A DNA stretch of 64,000 nucleotides, taken from assembly GCF_020564935.1 (NCBI RefSeq), contig NZ_JAJCXB010000040.1:1-64000 (forward strand). The letters are read 5' to 3'. The notes beneath the pieces are model-generated. The model made no database searches and was not told where the DNA came from. It saw only the letters and a list, made by a program, of their open reading frames with translations. Positions within the stretch are counted from its first letter, which is position 1. The number at the start of each line of letters is the position of its first letter. Position numbers and translations under genes: made by a program. The DNA comes from Streptomyces pinistramenti (GTDB lineage: Bacteria > Actinomycetota > Actinomycetes > Streptomycetales > Streptomycetaceae). This document shows positions 1 to 9,063 of this stretch, piece by piece.

Positions 1-110
1 CGTCCTCCTCCGGAGGAACGACGCATGACCCTACGGGTCATAAAGACGCACCCCCCTCCGGGGGGTAAGCCAATTCCTCCGGAATTGGCTTTGAATTCCT
101 CCGGAATTCA
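1..110. repeat. Telomere-like array of five triloop hairpins
   Basis: Five inverted repeats lie head to tail with almost no spacer: 1-20 (one bulged base), 25-41, 50-66, 67-91 (11-bp stem) and 92-110 (8-bp stem). Each loop has three bases: TCC in four of them, TAC in the second. Arrays of small-loop palindromes at the extreme end are the hallmark of Streptomyces telomeres, where they fold the 3' overhang for protein-primed end patching. The sequence does not start with the common CCCGCGG telomere consensus, so this would be an atypical class. That base 1 is the real end is inferred. Confidence 0.7.
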
Positions 111-521
111 CGCGGTGCAATGAGGGAGTGTGAAGGATTATTCGGCGGGTGACTCAAGTCTTGTGGATCTGTTCAAACTGGGCTACCTACAGGCAGAGTG
201 AGGGTGCGTCTATTCTTGTCGACTGTGCGTGGTCGCGGGTGACGGAGCGTTAGTGACTGATGGAATGTCACCATCTTATTTCCAGGCCGACCTGCAGGCG
301 TCTGGCCCTGTCCCCCGACGCTCATCTACACCTTCCATGTCTACCCGTACGAACGTGATGCATCACTCCGTGATGCTGGGTAGAGTCTGTGAAAACACTG
401 CACTATCTCAAGTGCTGGGTCCGACAGGTCATCACTGGGAGTCCCTTCAGGCTGTCGCGTTGAATTCTTGGGATTGAGAATTCGTTGAATTGCTGAATTG
501 CTGAGATTGGAGGGTTGTGGA
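111..521. other. Subtelomeric non-coding stretch
   Basis: No convincing gene was seen. The only open frame (229-477) has no ribosome binding site and no recognisable features. The stretch is lower in G+C than the genes to its right. It contains the TCC-loop hairpin at 360-376 and an AT-rich segment at about 463-508 with GAATTCT/AGAATTC arms and short direct repeats of GAATTGCT just upstream of the helicase start. Confidence 0.5.
360..376. repeat. Isolated TCC-triloop hairpin
   Basis: GCATCAC, loop TCC, GTGATGC forms a perfect 7-bp stem with the same three-base loop as four of the five terminal hairpins. It overlaps the 12-bp palindrome GTGATGCATCAC at 355-366. It looks like an internal member of the telomeric palindrome set. 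Confidence 0.55.
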
Positions 522-3230
522 ATGGGTGGTATTCCGCTTCGGCCGCATCAGGTGGAGGCCGTGGACGCGATTATCAAGGAGCTTTCGGGGCCGGCGGGTG
601 GGGTGGTGCCTGCCCGGGGGTTGCGGGGGACGGTTGTGTCGTCCACCGGGTCGGGCAAGACGGTCACAGCCGCCATGGCGGCGCTGCGGATAGCGCCGAG
701 AGGGCTGGTGGGGGTGCTGGTGCCGACGTTGGACCTGCTGGCGCAGACCGTCGAAGCGTGGCGCGCGGTGGGTCACACGGGCCCTGCGGTGGCGGTGTGT
801 TCGCTGGGGTCTGATCCGCTGCTGGAGTCGCTGGACGTACGCTGCACCACCAATCCCACCCAGCTGGCACTGTGGGCCGGGAGCGGGCCGATGGTGGTGT
901 TCGCGACGTACGCGTCGCTGTCGCCTCAGGGGCTGGAGGACGACCAGGACGTGGAGGGCGGGGCCGGCAGCGAGGGTGCGGTGGCGCCGGGGGTGCTGGA
1001 GCAGGCCATGCGCGGCAGCTACGGGCAGCAGCTTGCCCCCTTCGACCTCCTGGTGGTCGATGAAGCCCACCGCACCTCAGGGGACTTGGGCAAGGCGTGG
1101 GCGGCGGTGCACGACCAGGCGCGGATCCCGGCGGTGCGGCGGCTGTACATGACGGCCACGCCCCGCCTGTGGGCCACCTCCCCGAGCGCCGCCGAAGGAA
1201 CGGCGCGGCAGGGCGCATCGGGCGGTGGCGGTTCTGGGGGTGCTTGTGGGGCCTTGGGTGGGCGTCTGGTGGCGTCCATGGACGACGAAGAGCTCTACGG
1301 TCCGGTGTTGTACGAACTCGCGCTGATGGAGAGTGTGGAGCGGGAGATTCTCGCCTCCTTCGAGATTGATGTGCTGGAGATCAGGGATCCCGAGGCGCCG
1401 GGGCCGGACGCGTCTGCGGAGGAGCAGCGTGGTCGGCGGCTAGCCGCGCTGCAGGCCGCGTTGCTCAAGCATGCGGATGCCACTGGTGCCCGGTCGTTGA
1501 TGACGTTTCACTCGCGCACGATCGATGCGATGGCGTTTGCGCGGGCGTTGCCGGAGACGGCCGCCGAGCTGTATGAGACCGATCCGGCGGTCTACCCGAA
1601 GCGGGTGGTGGCGGAGTGGCTGTGCGGCGAGCACCCTGCGGCGCGTCGGCGGGTGGTGCTGGACCGGTTCGCGGATGGTGTGGACTCCGAGGGGTGGGTG
1701 AACGACTTTCAGGTTTTGGCGTCCTGCCGGGTGCTGGGCGAAGGCGTCGACATCCGCGGCAGGCGTGGTGTCGGTGGCGTGGTGTTCGCCGACACGCGGA
1801 GTTCGCCGGTGGAGATCGTGCAGATCACCGGCCGGGGCCTCCGCCAGGATCCGGGCGAGGGGAAGGTGGCGCGGCTGATCGTGCCCGTCTTCCTGCGGCC
1901 GGGCGAAGATCCCGAGGACATGATGGCCTCCCCCAGCTACCGGCCGTTGGTCGCCGTCCTGCAGGGATTGCGGGCGCACGACGAGCGGATCATCGAACGG
2001 ATGGCGCTGCGGACCACCACCGCCCGCGGGAAGGCCACTTCCGTCGTCGCCCTCGATCCCGTGCGCGAGGAAGACGAGCACGAGGAGGACGAAGAGGGGC
2101 AGCTGGCCGCCGACGCGGACGGGACGGATGGTGAGGCCGGCAAGGGCCAGGAGGCCGAGGAGCAGGAGGAGAGTGCCGAGCGCGCGGCCGGCGGCCGCGG
2201 CGACGAGGACGGGGAGGACAAAGGTGGGGGTGTGCCGTTGCTGCGGTTCTCCCTGCCGCGCAACCCCGACGTCATCGCCTCCTTCCTGCGCACGCGAGTG
2301 CTGCGGCCTGACAGTGAGGTGTGGCTGTCCGGGCTCAACGCCCTGCGCAAGTGGGTGGAAGCCGAAGGCCATGCCCAGGTGCCGATGGACACCGTTGTCC
2401 CCATCGGGACGACCGAGAGCAACGGCGACGACGGCAACGGCGGCACGTATGCGCTGGGGGCCTGGGTCAGCGAGCAGCGCCGGGCCTTCCGTGCGGGGAC
2501 GCTGAAGGCGTGGCGGGCCGAACTGCTGGATGAGCTGGGCATGGTGTGGTCGGTCGTCGATGCACGGTTCTGGAAGAACCTGGCCGCCGCCCGCGGCTAC
2601 TTCGCTGTGCACGGGACGCTGGCTGCGCCGAAGGACGCGTCCGTGGATGGGGTCGCGGTGGGCCAGTGGCTGGCTAATTGCCGCAAAACCGGGGGTCTCG
2701 GCCAGGATGAAGAGCGGGCGGAGGAACGTCGGCAGGCGCTGGCGGCCATCGACCCCGACTGGAACCCGGGGTGGCCCATCGACTGGCAACGCCGGTATGC
2801 CGACTTCGCTGCGGCCCTCGCCGGCGGTGCCACGCCGGCCGAGATCCTGCCCGGCGTCACCATTCACGGCCAGGACATCGGCTTGTGGCTGCAGGCGCAG
2901 CGGGCGGGGTGGGAGCAGCTGGGTGTGGGGCAACGCGAACGCCTGGCGCAGCATGGTGTCGAGCCGCTGCCCGCATGGGGGGAAGCTCCGGCGAAGGGCT
3001 GTAGGGGCGGGGTGGGGGCCTTCGAACGTGGCATCAGTGCCTTGGCTCAGTACAAGGAACGCGAAGGGCACGTGACCGTCCCCAGAACGCACGTTGAGAC
3101 CGTTGTGGTTGACGGCCAGGCGCACGCGGTGAAGCTCGGGGTGTTCCTGTCCAACAGCAAGAGCAGGCGCGGCAAACTCGCCGAGGGCAAACTCCAGGCC
3201 CTCGCGGAGTTGGGCTTGGAGTGGACGTGA
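522..3230 (+). CDS. DEAH-box helicase with helicase-associated repeats, telomere-adjacent
   Basis: Superfamily 2 helicase of 902 residues. Walker A reads GSGKT near residue 45 and the DEAH box lies in VVDEAHRTSGD near residue 180. The C-terminal third carries at least three helicase-associated (HA) repeats, recognisable by W/F..L...Y...G...VP patterns, after a long acidic linker rich in E and D (about residues 510-570). The ATG at 522 is chosen because GGAGGG precedes it, whereas the in-frame TTG at 498 has none. Streptomyces replicon ends commonly carry a helicase gene next to the telomere (ttrA of S. lividans/SLP2, implicated in conjugal transfer). Position and family fit that, but orthology was not tested. 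Unwinding of terminal DNA is inferred. Confidence 0.85.
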   Translation: MGGIPLRPHQVEAVDAIIKELSGPAGGVVPARGLRGTVVSSTGSGKTVTAAMAALRIAPRGLVGVLVPTLDLLAQTVEAWRAVGHTGPAVAVCSLGSDPLLESLDVRCTTNPTQLALWAGSGPMVVFATYASLSPQGLEDDQDVEGGAGSEGAVAPGVLEQAMRGSYGQQLAPFDLLVVDEAHRTSGDLGKAWAAVHDQARIPAVRRLYMTATPRLWATSPSAAEGTARQGASGGGGSGGACGALGGRLVASMDDEELYGPVLYELALMESVEREILASFEIDVLEIRDPEAPGPDASAEEQRGRRLAALQAALLKHADATGARSLMTFHSRTIDAMAFARALPETAAELYETDPAVYPKRVVAEWLCGEHPAARRRVVLDRFADGVDSEGWVNDFQVLASCRVLGEGVDIRGRRGVGGVVFADTRSSPVEIVQITGRGLRQDPGEGKVARLIVPVFLRPGEDPEDMMASPSYRPLVAVLQGLRAHDERIIERMALRTTTARGKATSVVALDPVREEDEHEEDEEGQLAADADGTDGEAGKGQEAEEQEESAERAAGGRGDEDGEDKGGGVPLLRFSLPRNPDVIASFLRTRVLRPDSEVWLSGLNALRKWVEAEGHAQVPMDTVVPIGTTESNGDDGNGGTYALGAWVSEQRRAFRAGTLKAWRAELLDELGMVWSVVDARFWKNLAAARGYFAVHGTLAAPKDASVDGVAVGQWLANCRKTGGLGQDEERAEERRQALAAIDPDWNPGWPIDWQRRYADFAAALAGGATPAEILPGVTIHGQDIGLWLQAQRAGWEQLGVGQRERLAQHGVEPLPAWGEAPAKGCRGGVGAFERGISALAQYKEREGHVTVPRTHVETVVVDGQAHAVKLGVFLSNSKSRRGKLAEGKLQALAELGLEWT

Positions 3231-3276
3231 CGCCGCCTCTGGCCGGTCGCTGAACCGGCCCGTCATGCAGAGTGCA

Positions 3277-3310
3277 GCAAAGCCCCGGGCACGTCTCCCC
3301 GGGGCTTTGC
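3277..3310 (+). terminator. Terminator after helicase gene
   Basis: A 13-bp perfect stem (GCAAAGCCCCGGG and its complement) with an 8-base loop lies 46 bases after the helicase stop. A weaker 7-bp hairpin (3241-3260) precedes it. There is no long T tract, as usual in Streptomyces. Confidence 0.7.
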
Positions 3311-4154
3311 ACCTGTCAGCCCTCCAGGGCGGGAAGACCGGCCAGATCGGTGTCGAGATGATGCGGAAGACTGTTTCGCGGCTCTGGTGCTCTTCGATGA
3401 ACCGACGCTTGGGGTCAAACGGCAACGGCGGCTGGAGGGCGATGAGTTGGAGCTGCTCGCCTAAGTGGGGCGTGCTGCGCCGGGCAGGGCGGCCCCGTGT
3501 GGCCCCGGTCGTTGGTTTTCGATGAGCTGGTCGAGGATCTTCTGCAGTTGGGCAGTTGGCACTGTCCCTTCTGGTGTCGGATGTTCGCGGTGGAGCAGCG
3601 CAGTGTGTTGTCGTAACCGCCGTCGTCCTGCTCTGTCAGGTCCGCTTCCATGTGTGTGGGCCATTCGCAGCCGTTGGGTGCGACTTGGTCGTGCAGGTAC
3701 TGGCGTACGGCGCCGGGGCGGTGGTGTTGGGGCAGGGTGTGGGGTGCAGCGTCGGGTGGTGCGAGGTGAGGTGTCCTTCCAGGGCTTTTCCGTCTTGGTT
3801 GTGGTCGGCTTGTACTTCTCCGGGTACAGGGTGGTCGCCCGTTCCTGGGTGGCGTCGGTGGCTGCGTGGGCCGCCGGGTTCAGGTGGGTCGGCATGATCT
3901 GGGCCGGGGTCTCGGTGAGCGGTTCGACGGTGTCCTGGGTGTGGGTGGTGTCTCGGTCGGCGGCCCGCCCTGCTCTTCGATGTTCGGTGAACGCAGTGTG
4001 GTCGTGGCTGGGCTCGGGGCGGCGCGCCGGGCGTCGGCGGTTGGTCAGGTCCTGCGCGTGTCGGGGCGGCGGGGTGTGGGTGTCCGGGTCAGGGCAGGGC
4101 GGCGGGGTGTGGGTGTCCGGGTCAGGGCAGGGCGGCGGGCGGGGCCGGTCTTGC
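3311..4154. other. Gene-poor stretch, possible decayed minus-strand gene
   Basis: No intact gene was recognised. On the minus strand, protein-like text appears in two different frames (for example RQYLHDQVAPNGCEWPTHME around 3640-3690 and TAQLQKILDQLIENQ around 3530-3570). This suggests a frameshifted, decayed gene with no family I can name. Long open frames here on either strand have unnatural compositions (runs of R, P, G) and look like GC-driven shadows. Confidence 0.3.
4068..4139. repeat. 33-bp tandem repeat, two copies plus a partial third
   Basis: The unit starting GGCGGGGTGTGGGTGTCC is perfectly duplicated (4068-4100 and 4101-4133), and a third copy begins at 4134. The 33-base period would encode an 11-residue repeat if translated, but no real gene was found to contain it. 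Confidence 0.7.
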
Positions 4155-5360
4155 TCACCCGAGGGCGTCGAGCAGCAGGTTTGCGGCCATCGTCGCTCCA
4201 TCGGTGTGGATTTTGGTGCTCAGAGCTTTTGCCCGCTCCTGGGTCTCGGGCGCCAGGGCTGTCTTGAACGCGATGCTCAGGGATTCGATGGTCGGGGCCG
4301 GGCCGTTGAGTGCCGCGCCGATGTCCAGGTCTGCCACGCGGCCGGCCCAGTATGGGTTGTCCGATATCTGGGCGGCTACCACCACTTGCGGCACGCCTGC
4401 CTGTGCGGCTGTCATCGTCGTGCCGGCGCCGCCGTGGTGTACGACGGCGGCCACCTTGCCGAACAGACGTTGTTGGTTGACCTCGCCGATGGCGAAGCAG
4501 TCGTCTCGGTCGTCGATCAGGCCCAGGTCTGCCCAGCCGCGGGAGACGAGTGCGCGGTGTCCCTGTGCGCGGAGTGCCTCGATGGCTCTGCGGGCGATGT
4601 CCTGCGACGGGCTCAGGCTGCCGAAGCCTATGTAGATGGGCGGTGTGCCTGCCTCCAGGAACGTCACCAGGTCGGCGGGGAGTGGGCGTTCGTCTGTCAG
4701 GCTCCATGCGCCCGTCTGGATCACGTCGAGGTCCGGGGTCTCCTGCCACGGTGCCAGGGCCGGGTCTGCTGCCAGCCACGGCTGGTCGGTGAAGACGTGG
4801 TCGCGGACGTTGTCCACCGGTGGCAGGCCGAGTGATGCCCGGTGGCTATTGAGTGTCTCGCCGAATTGCGTGTTCACGTTGTGGGCGTCCAGCTCCCACA
4901 GCGTCCGGTTGTCGTTCGGCTCCGGCTCCGGCCAGCCCGGCCGTGGCGGGGGCGCGTGGTGCGGCGACGGCAGGTGGACCGCCGCGTAGCTGGCGTATAT
5001 GTAGCGGGTGTCCGTGGCCTCGGCCACGGACCGTGCGGCTATCTGTGCCAGGCCGGCTGCCACCAGCGCGTCACATCCGTCGACCGCTGTGGGGAAGATG
5101 TCGAACTGTGCGTCGACCAGCTCGGTCCGGTACCGGGACAGGTCTGCTGCCGACGGCAGAGTCGCCCCGCGCATCAATGCTCGCACCGGTGGCCCGACCG
5201 GCACCAGTTGCACGCCGATATCTGCCAGCCGTTCCGCGAACTCCTCGTCCGGCGGGGCGCACATCCGTACCTCGGCGCCGAGTTCCCGTAGCCGTGCCGC
5301 GAGTGCCACCAGTGGTTCGACATCGCCACGTGTCCCGTATGTCGACAGCAGCACCCGCAT
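4155..5360 (-). CDS. GT1/MGT-family glycosyltransferase
   Basis: A 401-residue glycosyltransferase with GT-B fold features. The N-terminus RVLLSTYGTRGDVEP is the acceptor-side start typical of antibiotic glycosyltransferases (GtfE/OleD type). The C-terminal half has VVHHGGAGTT, the donor (NDP-sugar) binding motif, followed by QISDNPYWA. Length is normal for the family. The ATG at 5360 is used because GAGGA precedes it by about six bases; an upstream ATG at 5390 lacks a site. The only sugar-related neighbour is the nucleotidyltransferase-like gene at 6228 on the other strand, with IS debris between. There is no aglycone pathway next to it, so the substrate is unknown; it may inactivate an antibiotic or be a leftover from a lost cluster. 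Confidence 0.85.
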   Translation of the reverse strand: MRVLLSTYGTRGDVEPLVALAARLRELGAEVRMCAPPDEEFAERLADIGVQLVPVGPPVRALMRGATLPSAADLSRYRTELVDAQFDIFPTAVDGCDALVAAGLAQIAARSVAEATDTRYIYASYAAVHLPSPHHAPPPRPGWPEPEPNDNRTLWELDAHNVNTQFGETLNSHRASLGLPPVDNVRDHVFTDQPWLAADPALAPWQETPDLDVIQTGAWSLTDERPLPADLVTFLEAGTPPIYIGFGSLSPSQDIARRAIEALRAQGHRALVSRGWADLGLIDDRDDCFAIGEVNQQRLFGKVAAVVHHGGAGTTMTAAQAGVPQVVVAAQISDNPYWAGRVADLDIGAALNGPAPTIESLSIAFKTALAPETQERAKALSTKIHTDGATMAANLLLDALG

Positions 5361-5487
5361 TCCGCGTCCTCTTTCGTTCTGTCGTCCCATGAGTATCGGT
5401 CGTGCCGTCAGCTTTCGAACGGTCCGCGTCGGCGGCGATGTGTCTGCCGTGGCAGATATGCGGGCAGCAGTGTACGTCGTGGGGTGC

Positions 5488-5962
5488 TCAACGCAGAGGT
5501 TGTCCCTGAACAGCGGGGTGCCTGGGGTTCACGTGTGCCTTGCTCTCGGCCTCGGCCGGTCGTAGCCGCCCCGCGTGCGGCGGCGGCTTTCTCGACGACG
5601 GTCCTTCGAGGTCGTGCCGGTCGGGCCAGTACGCGAGCGCGGGGGCGTGGTGCTCGCTCCGGGATGCAGGTCGTCCCAGTTGCCTGCCTCGTTCCATGCC
5701 TCCAGGTGCCGCCTGTAGGTTATGCCGGAGTCGTATCCGGGCTTCTGGGGCAGTGCTCCCGCTGGGTGCCGGTGGTCAGCGCGGGCAGGATCCCGTGCAG
5801 GCCTTGCCGGTCCGGCACTCGTGGACGGCCCTGCATCCGCTTCGGCGCCGGCTGCGGCTGCAACGGCTCGGTCAGCGGCCGCAGTTCGTCCGATACGGGC
5901 CACGGCTGCGGCTGTCTCCCCCACATTTCGCTCACGGGGTGACAAGTCGTCAGTCGCACCAA
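5488..5962 (-). pseudogene. Decayed IS5-type transposase (N-terminal half)
   Basis: Reading on the minus strand across frames gives the start of an IS5-like transposase: WPVSDELRPLTEPLQPQPAP, then LPQKPGYDSGITYRRHLEAW with NEAGNWDDLH, then a third frame with ALAYWPDRHD and PPPHAGRLRPAEAESKAHV. These correspond in order to the family's N-terminal helical region and first catalytic segment. At least two frameshifts and loss of the C-terminal half make it non-functional. No terminal inverted repeats were identified. Confidence 0.7.
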
Positions 5963-6180
5963 CCGTGACTTTTGTCAGGGTTTTCAAGGGTCAACTCGGT
6001 GCTGTGGGTGTCGACTTCTTCCTCTGGAGATGGCGTCGGGTGTCCGCCGGGCTTTTCGCGGACGATCTCGTCGATCAATGCTCCGGTCTCGCGTGGAGCC
6101 GTCTTCGGTGATTACGGTGAGCGCCCAGCGTGCCTTCCGGTCGACGTTGCGGTGTCGGCCTTGGGCCGCCTGTAGTCGGC
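5951..6180 (-). pseudogene. Unidentified frameshifted gene remnant
   Basis: The minus strand gives protein-like text in two frames: RNVDRKARWALTVITEDG, then after a shift RETGALIDEIVREKPGGHPT with a short acidic tail, ending at a TGA at 5951-5953. No family was recognised. It abuts the IS5 remnant and is probably part of the same debris. Confidence 0.3.
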
Positions 6181-6227
6181 GAGGTGCGCAGGGTTCTGGA
6201 TCGTCCGCACAACCGGAGAGCCACTCG

Positions 6228-6932
6228 ATGCCTGGATCGTCCGCGTCCGTCCCTGATGTTTCGATCATCTTGCCCTGTGCCGGATTCGGAACGCGCTTCA
6301 GTGCGCCCTACTCGAAGGAGCTGCACTCTCTGGCTCCTGGGGTCACTGTGCTTGACCGCAGTCTGGAAGCCGTTGTCGAGCTCGCCAAGAGCGGGCTCAA
6401 CGTGCGTCTGGTCGTGGTGTTCAGGGCTCACAAGCTCGACACGGTGAGTTATCTTGCGCGCTACGCTGAATCCTTTCAAATGGTCTTTGTCTACCAAGAT
6501 GATTCGTTGGAATCGGGCCTCGACGGCGCGATCCGGTCCGCCTTGCCGATGACGCAAGGGCCGGTGGCCCTTGTCCTGCCTGACATCGTCATTACCGGCG
6601 CGGACAGTACGGGCAGTCTTCTCGCCGCATTGCGACGAATAGGGGCGACGGGCTGGAGCGTAGTGGCCGTCGAGGAGCGGGATCCCGACACGCTGCAGCA
6701 GGTGGGTGCGCTGGCCGTGGTCGAGGAGAACGGTGTCGTGACCGTCAGGTCGGCTGTCGAAAAGCCGTCAGATCCTTCGGGTTTCAACGCGTTCTGGGGC
6801 ATGGTGACGGTCACCGAGGAAGAGGCGCACCGGTTGCCTGACGTGGTGAGCAAGGGTGCGGACAACCCTCTGGCCGGGGCGGCCGCTTTCATGGTGGAGG
6901 GAATCGTCAACTACAACACCGCCGTTGGTTGA
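6228..6932 (+). CDS. Nucleotidyltransferase-like protein (sugar-1-phosphate type)
   Basis: A 234-residue protein beginning with an NTP-transferase fold: VSIILPCAGFGTRFSAPYSK resembles the GxGxR...K nucleotide-binding start of sugar-nucleotide pyrophosphorylases, although the usual G-G-x-G-T-R is partly altered. VALVLPDIVI occupies the place of the metal-binding L-x-D segment, and a VEKP-like motif (AVEKPSDP) follows near residue 175. The ATG at 6228 has CGGAGAG upstream; the longer open frame before it reads like shadow sequence. It is a little shorter than RmlA/GalU enzymes (about 290 residues). It could activate a sugar for the glycosyltransferase at 4155, but the two are divergent and separated by IS debris, so that link is weak. 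Confidence 0.65.
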   Translation: MPGSSASVPDVSIILPCAGFGTRFSAPYSKELHSLAPGVTVLDRSLEAVVELAKSGLNVRLVVVFRAHKLDTVSYLARYAESFQMVFVYQDDSLESGLDGAIRSALPMTQGPVALVLPDIVITGADSTGSLLAALRRIGATGWSVVAVEERDPDTLQQVGALAVVEENGVVTVRSAVEKPSDPSGFNAFWGMVTVTEEEAHRLPDVVSKGADNPLAGAAAFMVEGIVNYNTAVG

Positions 6933-7563
6933 CTCCCTGGCGTCAACGAGCCGTGCGGGGGGATGTCCCGCAGTGCAGCCGCAACCGGCGGCCCGGCCCG
7001 TCGCGCACCAGGGCCTCGTTGCCGGCGGTGGAGGCGGACCTCTCCTCCACCGTGACGGCTTTGCCGTTGTGCTTCAGCTTCGTGCCCACCCTGGCCCGCG
7101 CCGGGGCTGCGCTCCAGCCGCGCCGGGGCTTGTCCCGGGTGATGCCATGGCACAGCTCCAGCACCTGGGGGTGCTGTGATCGGCCGGTGGCCATGCGGCC
7201 TGAGGGGTTGGCGGGGCCCGGATCACCGGGTCCAGCGCCGGCCACGACGAGGTGACGTGCTCGATGGCCGTCCCAGCACGGTCGCCCGCCGCGCGGCGGC
7301 CGGGTCGGCGCCTGCCTCCGGGGGCTCGCGCTCGACCCGGTCGGTGTCCGGGCCGGCCCTCCTTCAGGAGCGGTTCAGCCTGCCGCTCAGACCCGTCTCC
7401 CGGGCTGTCAGGCCGAGCGCGGCCAGCCCGGCCCGTCCGGCGGCCGGGCGGGACATCGGCCTTGTTCTGGGCGGCGCGCAGCGGCTTGCCCGCAGGACGG
7501 TGGCCGTCGTCGACCGTCACGCTGCGGAAGTGGTGCGTGACGTGGTGACTTTCTGTTACCGCG
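6933..7563. other. Gene-poor stretch between nucleotidyltransferase and ISL3 remnant
   Basis: No gene was recognised. A minus-strand fragment around 6943-7180 (ELCHGITRDKPRRGW, VGTKLKHNGKAVTVEE) looks protein-like but was not assigned to a family. The remaining open frames are GC-driven shadows. Confidence 0.3.
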
Positions 7564-7776
7564 TCACGGAAGGAGAACTCGTTTCCGAAGAAGCCGGAAG
7601 CCAGCCCGGCCGAACATCTGCCGTTTGAGCATCGTGATCCGGTTGACGTGCCCTTCGACGACACCGGAGTTCCTGGGCAGGGTGAGGCCGGCGACGACGG
7701 CTTCGCGGTCGATGCCAGCGGCAAGGGTGTGGAGGCCCGAGAACGGGCGGCACAGCTGATACGGACCGGGGCGCAA
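7564..7776 (-). pseudogene. ISL3-family transposase, C-terminal fragment
   Basis: The last 60 or so residues of an ISL3-type transposase are nearly intact: LHTLAAGIDREAVVAGLTLP, then NSGVVEGHVNRITMLKRQMF and GRAGFRLLRKRVLL. This is the characteristic C-terminal E-G-x-x-N-x-x-K signature. The rest of the gene is missing, so this is an insertion-sequence relic. Confidence 0.85.
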
Positions 7777-7856
7777 GAGGGGCCGAGGGTGGCGACCAGC
7801 ACAGCGGTGACGGTGGTGAGCGACTGTTCTGCGTCATTGCTTCCTGCGGCCAGGGA

Positions 7857-9063
7857 TCAGTTCACGGTTGCTGATCGGAGTGCGGGTGTGTCTGTGAGGG
7901 CTGTCCACGACGCGCGTTCGGCGACCAGGCGGCGCGACGTGCGTACCCGGCGGGGGGTGTTCCAGCCGAGTACGCCGACCACCCTCCCGTGGTGGCCGTA
8001 GGCGGCGGCGAAGTAACCGTCGACCGGGTCGCCGTGGACGATCCGCACGTCCGCGTCGGGTGGGAAAATGCCGTACGCCTGGATCCTGGTGTCGTACTGG
8101 TCCGTCCAGAAGTAGGGCACGGGAGCAAACGGTTCGGCGTCGCCGAGCAGGTTGCCGGCCGCGGCCATGGCCTGTTCGGTGGCGTTCATCCGGTGTTCCA
8201 GTCGCATGCGGGTGCAGAAGCGCTGGTTGTGCCAGGAGGCGATGTCGCCGGCGGCGTAGATGCCGGGTGCGGCCTGGCACAGTGCGTCGCACTCCACCCC
8301 GTCCCCCAGTCGCAGACCCGAGCCGGTCAGCCAGCGGGTCGCGGGCGCGGAGCCGAGGGCCAGGACGACGACGTCGGCCGGCAGCGTGGTGCCGTCGCCG
8401 AGGTCCGCCCCGGTCACCCGGCCGGCTGCGCCGCGCAGCCGGCGCACCGGTATCCCGCAGCGCAGGCGCGTTCCGTGATCGCGGTGCAGTTCGCCGACGA
8501 GTGCGCCGATGCGGTCGCCGAACGGGCGCCGCACCGGGACGGGCTCCGGCTCGACCACGGTCACCTTCAGGTTCATGGTCCGGGTGGCCGCGGCGACTTC
8601 GGTGCCGAGGAGTCCGGCGCCGACCACGACCACTCGGGGCCCGGTGGGCAGCGCGGCGCGTAGGTGGAGGGCGTCGTCGAGTGTGCGCAGGACGTGGACC
8701 CCAGCCAGATCGCTGTCAGGAAGGCGCCGGGGGGCTACGCCGGTGGCGATGATGAGTGCGTCGAAGCCGATGGTCTCGCGGTTGTCCAGGCGCACCTGGC
8801 GGCCCGCCACGTCGAGGGCGGTGGCGCGCTGTCCGAGCCGCAGGTCGGTCTCCAGCCGCGCCAGGTCCTGCGGGGGGGCGCAGGGTGGCCCGTTCGGGCT
8901 CCCAGGCGCCGGTGAGGATCTGCTTGGACGGTGGCGGCCGGTCGTACGGCGGATGGAGCTCCTCACCGATCAGGGTGAGGTCACCGCCCCAGCCTCGGTG
9001 GCGGAGGGTCTCGGCCGCGGTCAGGCCCGCGGCCGAGGCTCCGACGATGACGGTCCGCTTCAC
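7857..9063 (-). CDS. FAD-dependent ferredoxin reductase, frameshifted
   Basis: Ferredoxin:NAD(P)+ reductase of the putidaredoxin-reductase type, which passes electrons from NAD(P)H to the ferredoxin at 9060 and on to the P450 at 9305. The N-terminus TVIVGASAAGLTAAETLRHR is the FAD Rossmann motif; VVVVGAGLLGTEVAAATRTM is the NAD(P) motif, and IYAAGDIASW the second FAD motif. The GTG start at 9063 overlaps the ferredoxin stop (GTGA). The frame is broken in a run of seven G at 8872-8878; six would join the two halves precisely (...ATLRPPQDLARL...). This is either a sequencing error or a recent one-base mutation. Total length would be about 400 residues, normal for the family. Confidence 0.85.

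Noticed and set aside
1440..3425. 661-codon minus-strand frame antisense to the helicase
   Set aside because: Antisense shadow of a high-GC gene, no domains or ribosome binding site.
4068..4139. CRISPR array
   Set aside because: The repeats are directly adjacent with no spacers and number only two and a fraction; it is a simple tandem duplication.
3465..4835. 456-codon plus-strand open frame
   Set aside because: It overlaps the well-supported glycosyltransferase on the other strand; composition is R/G/V/W-rich shadow and there is no start signal or family feature.
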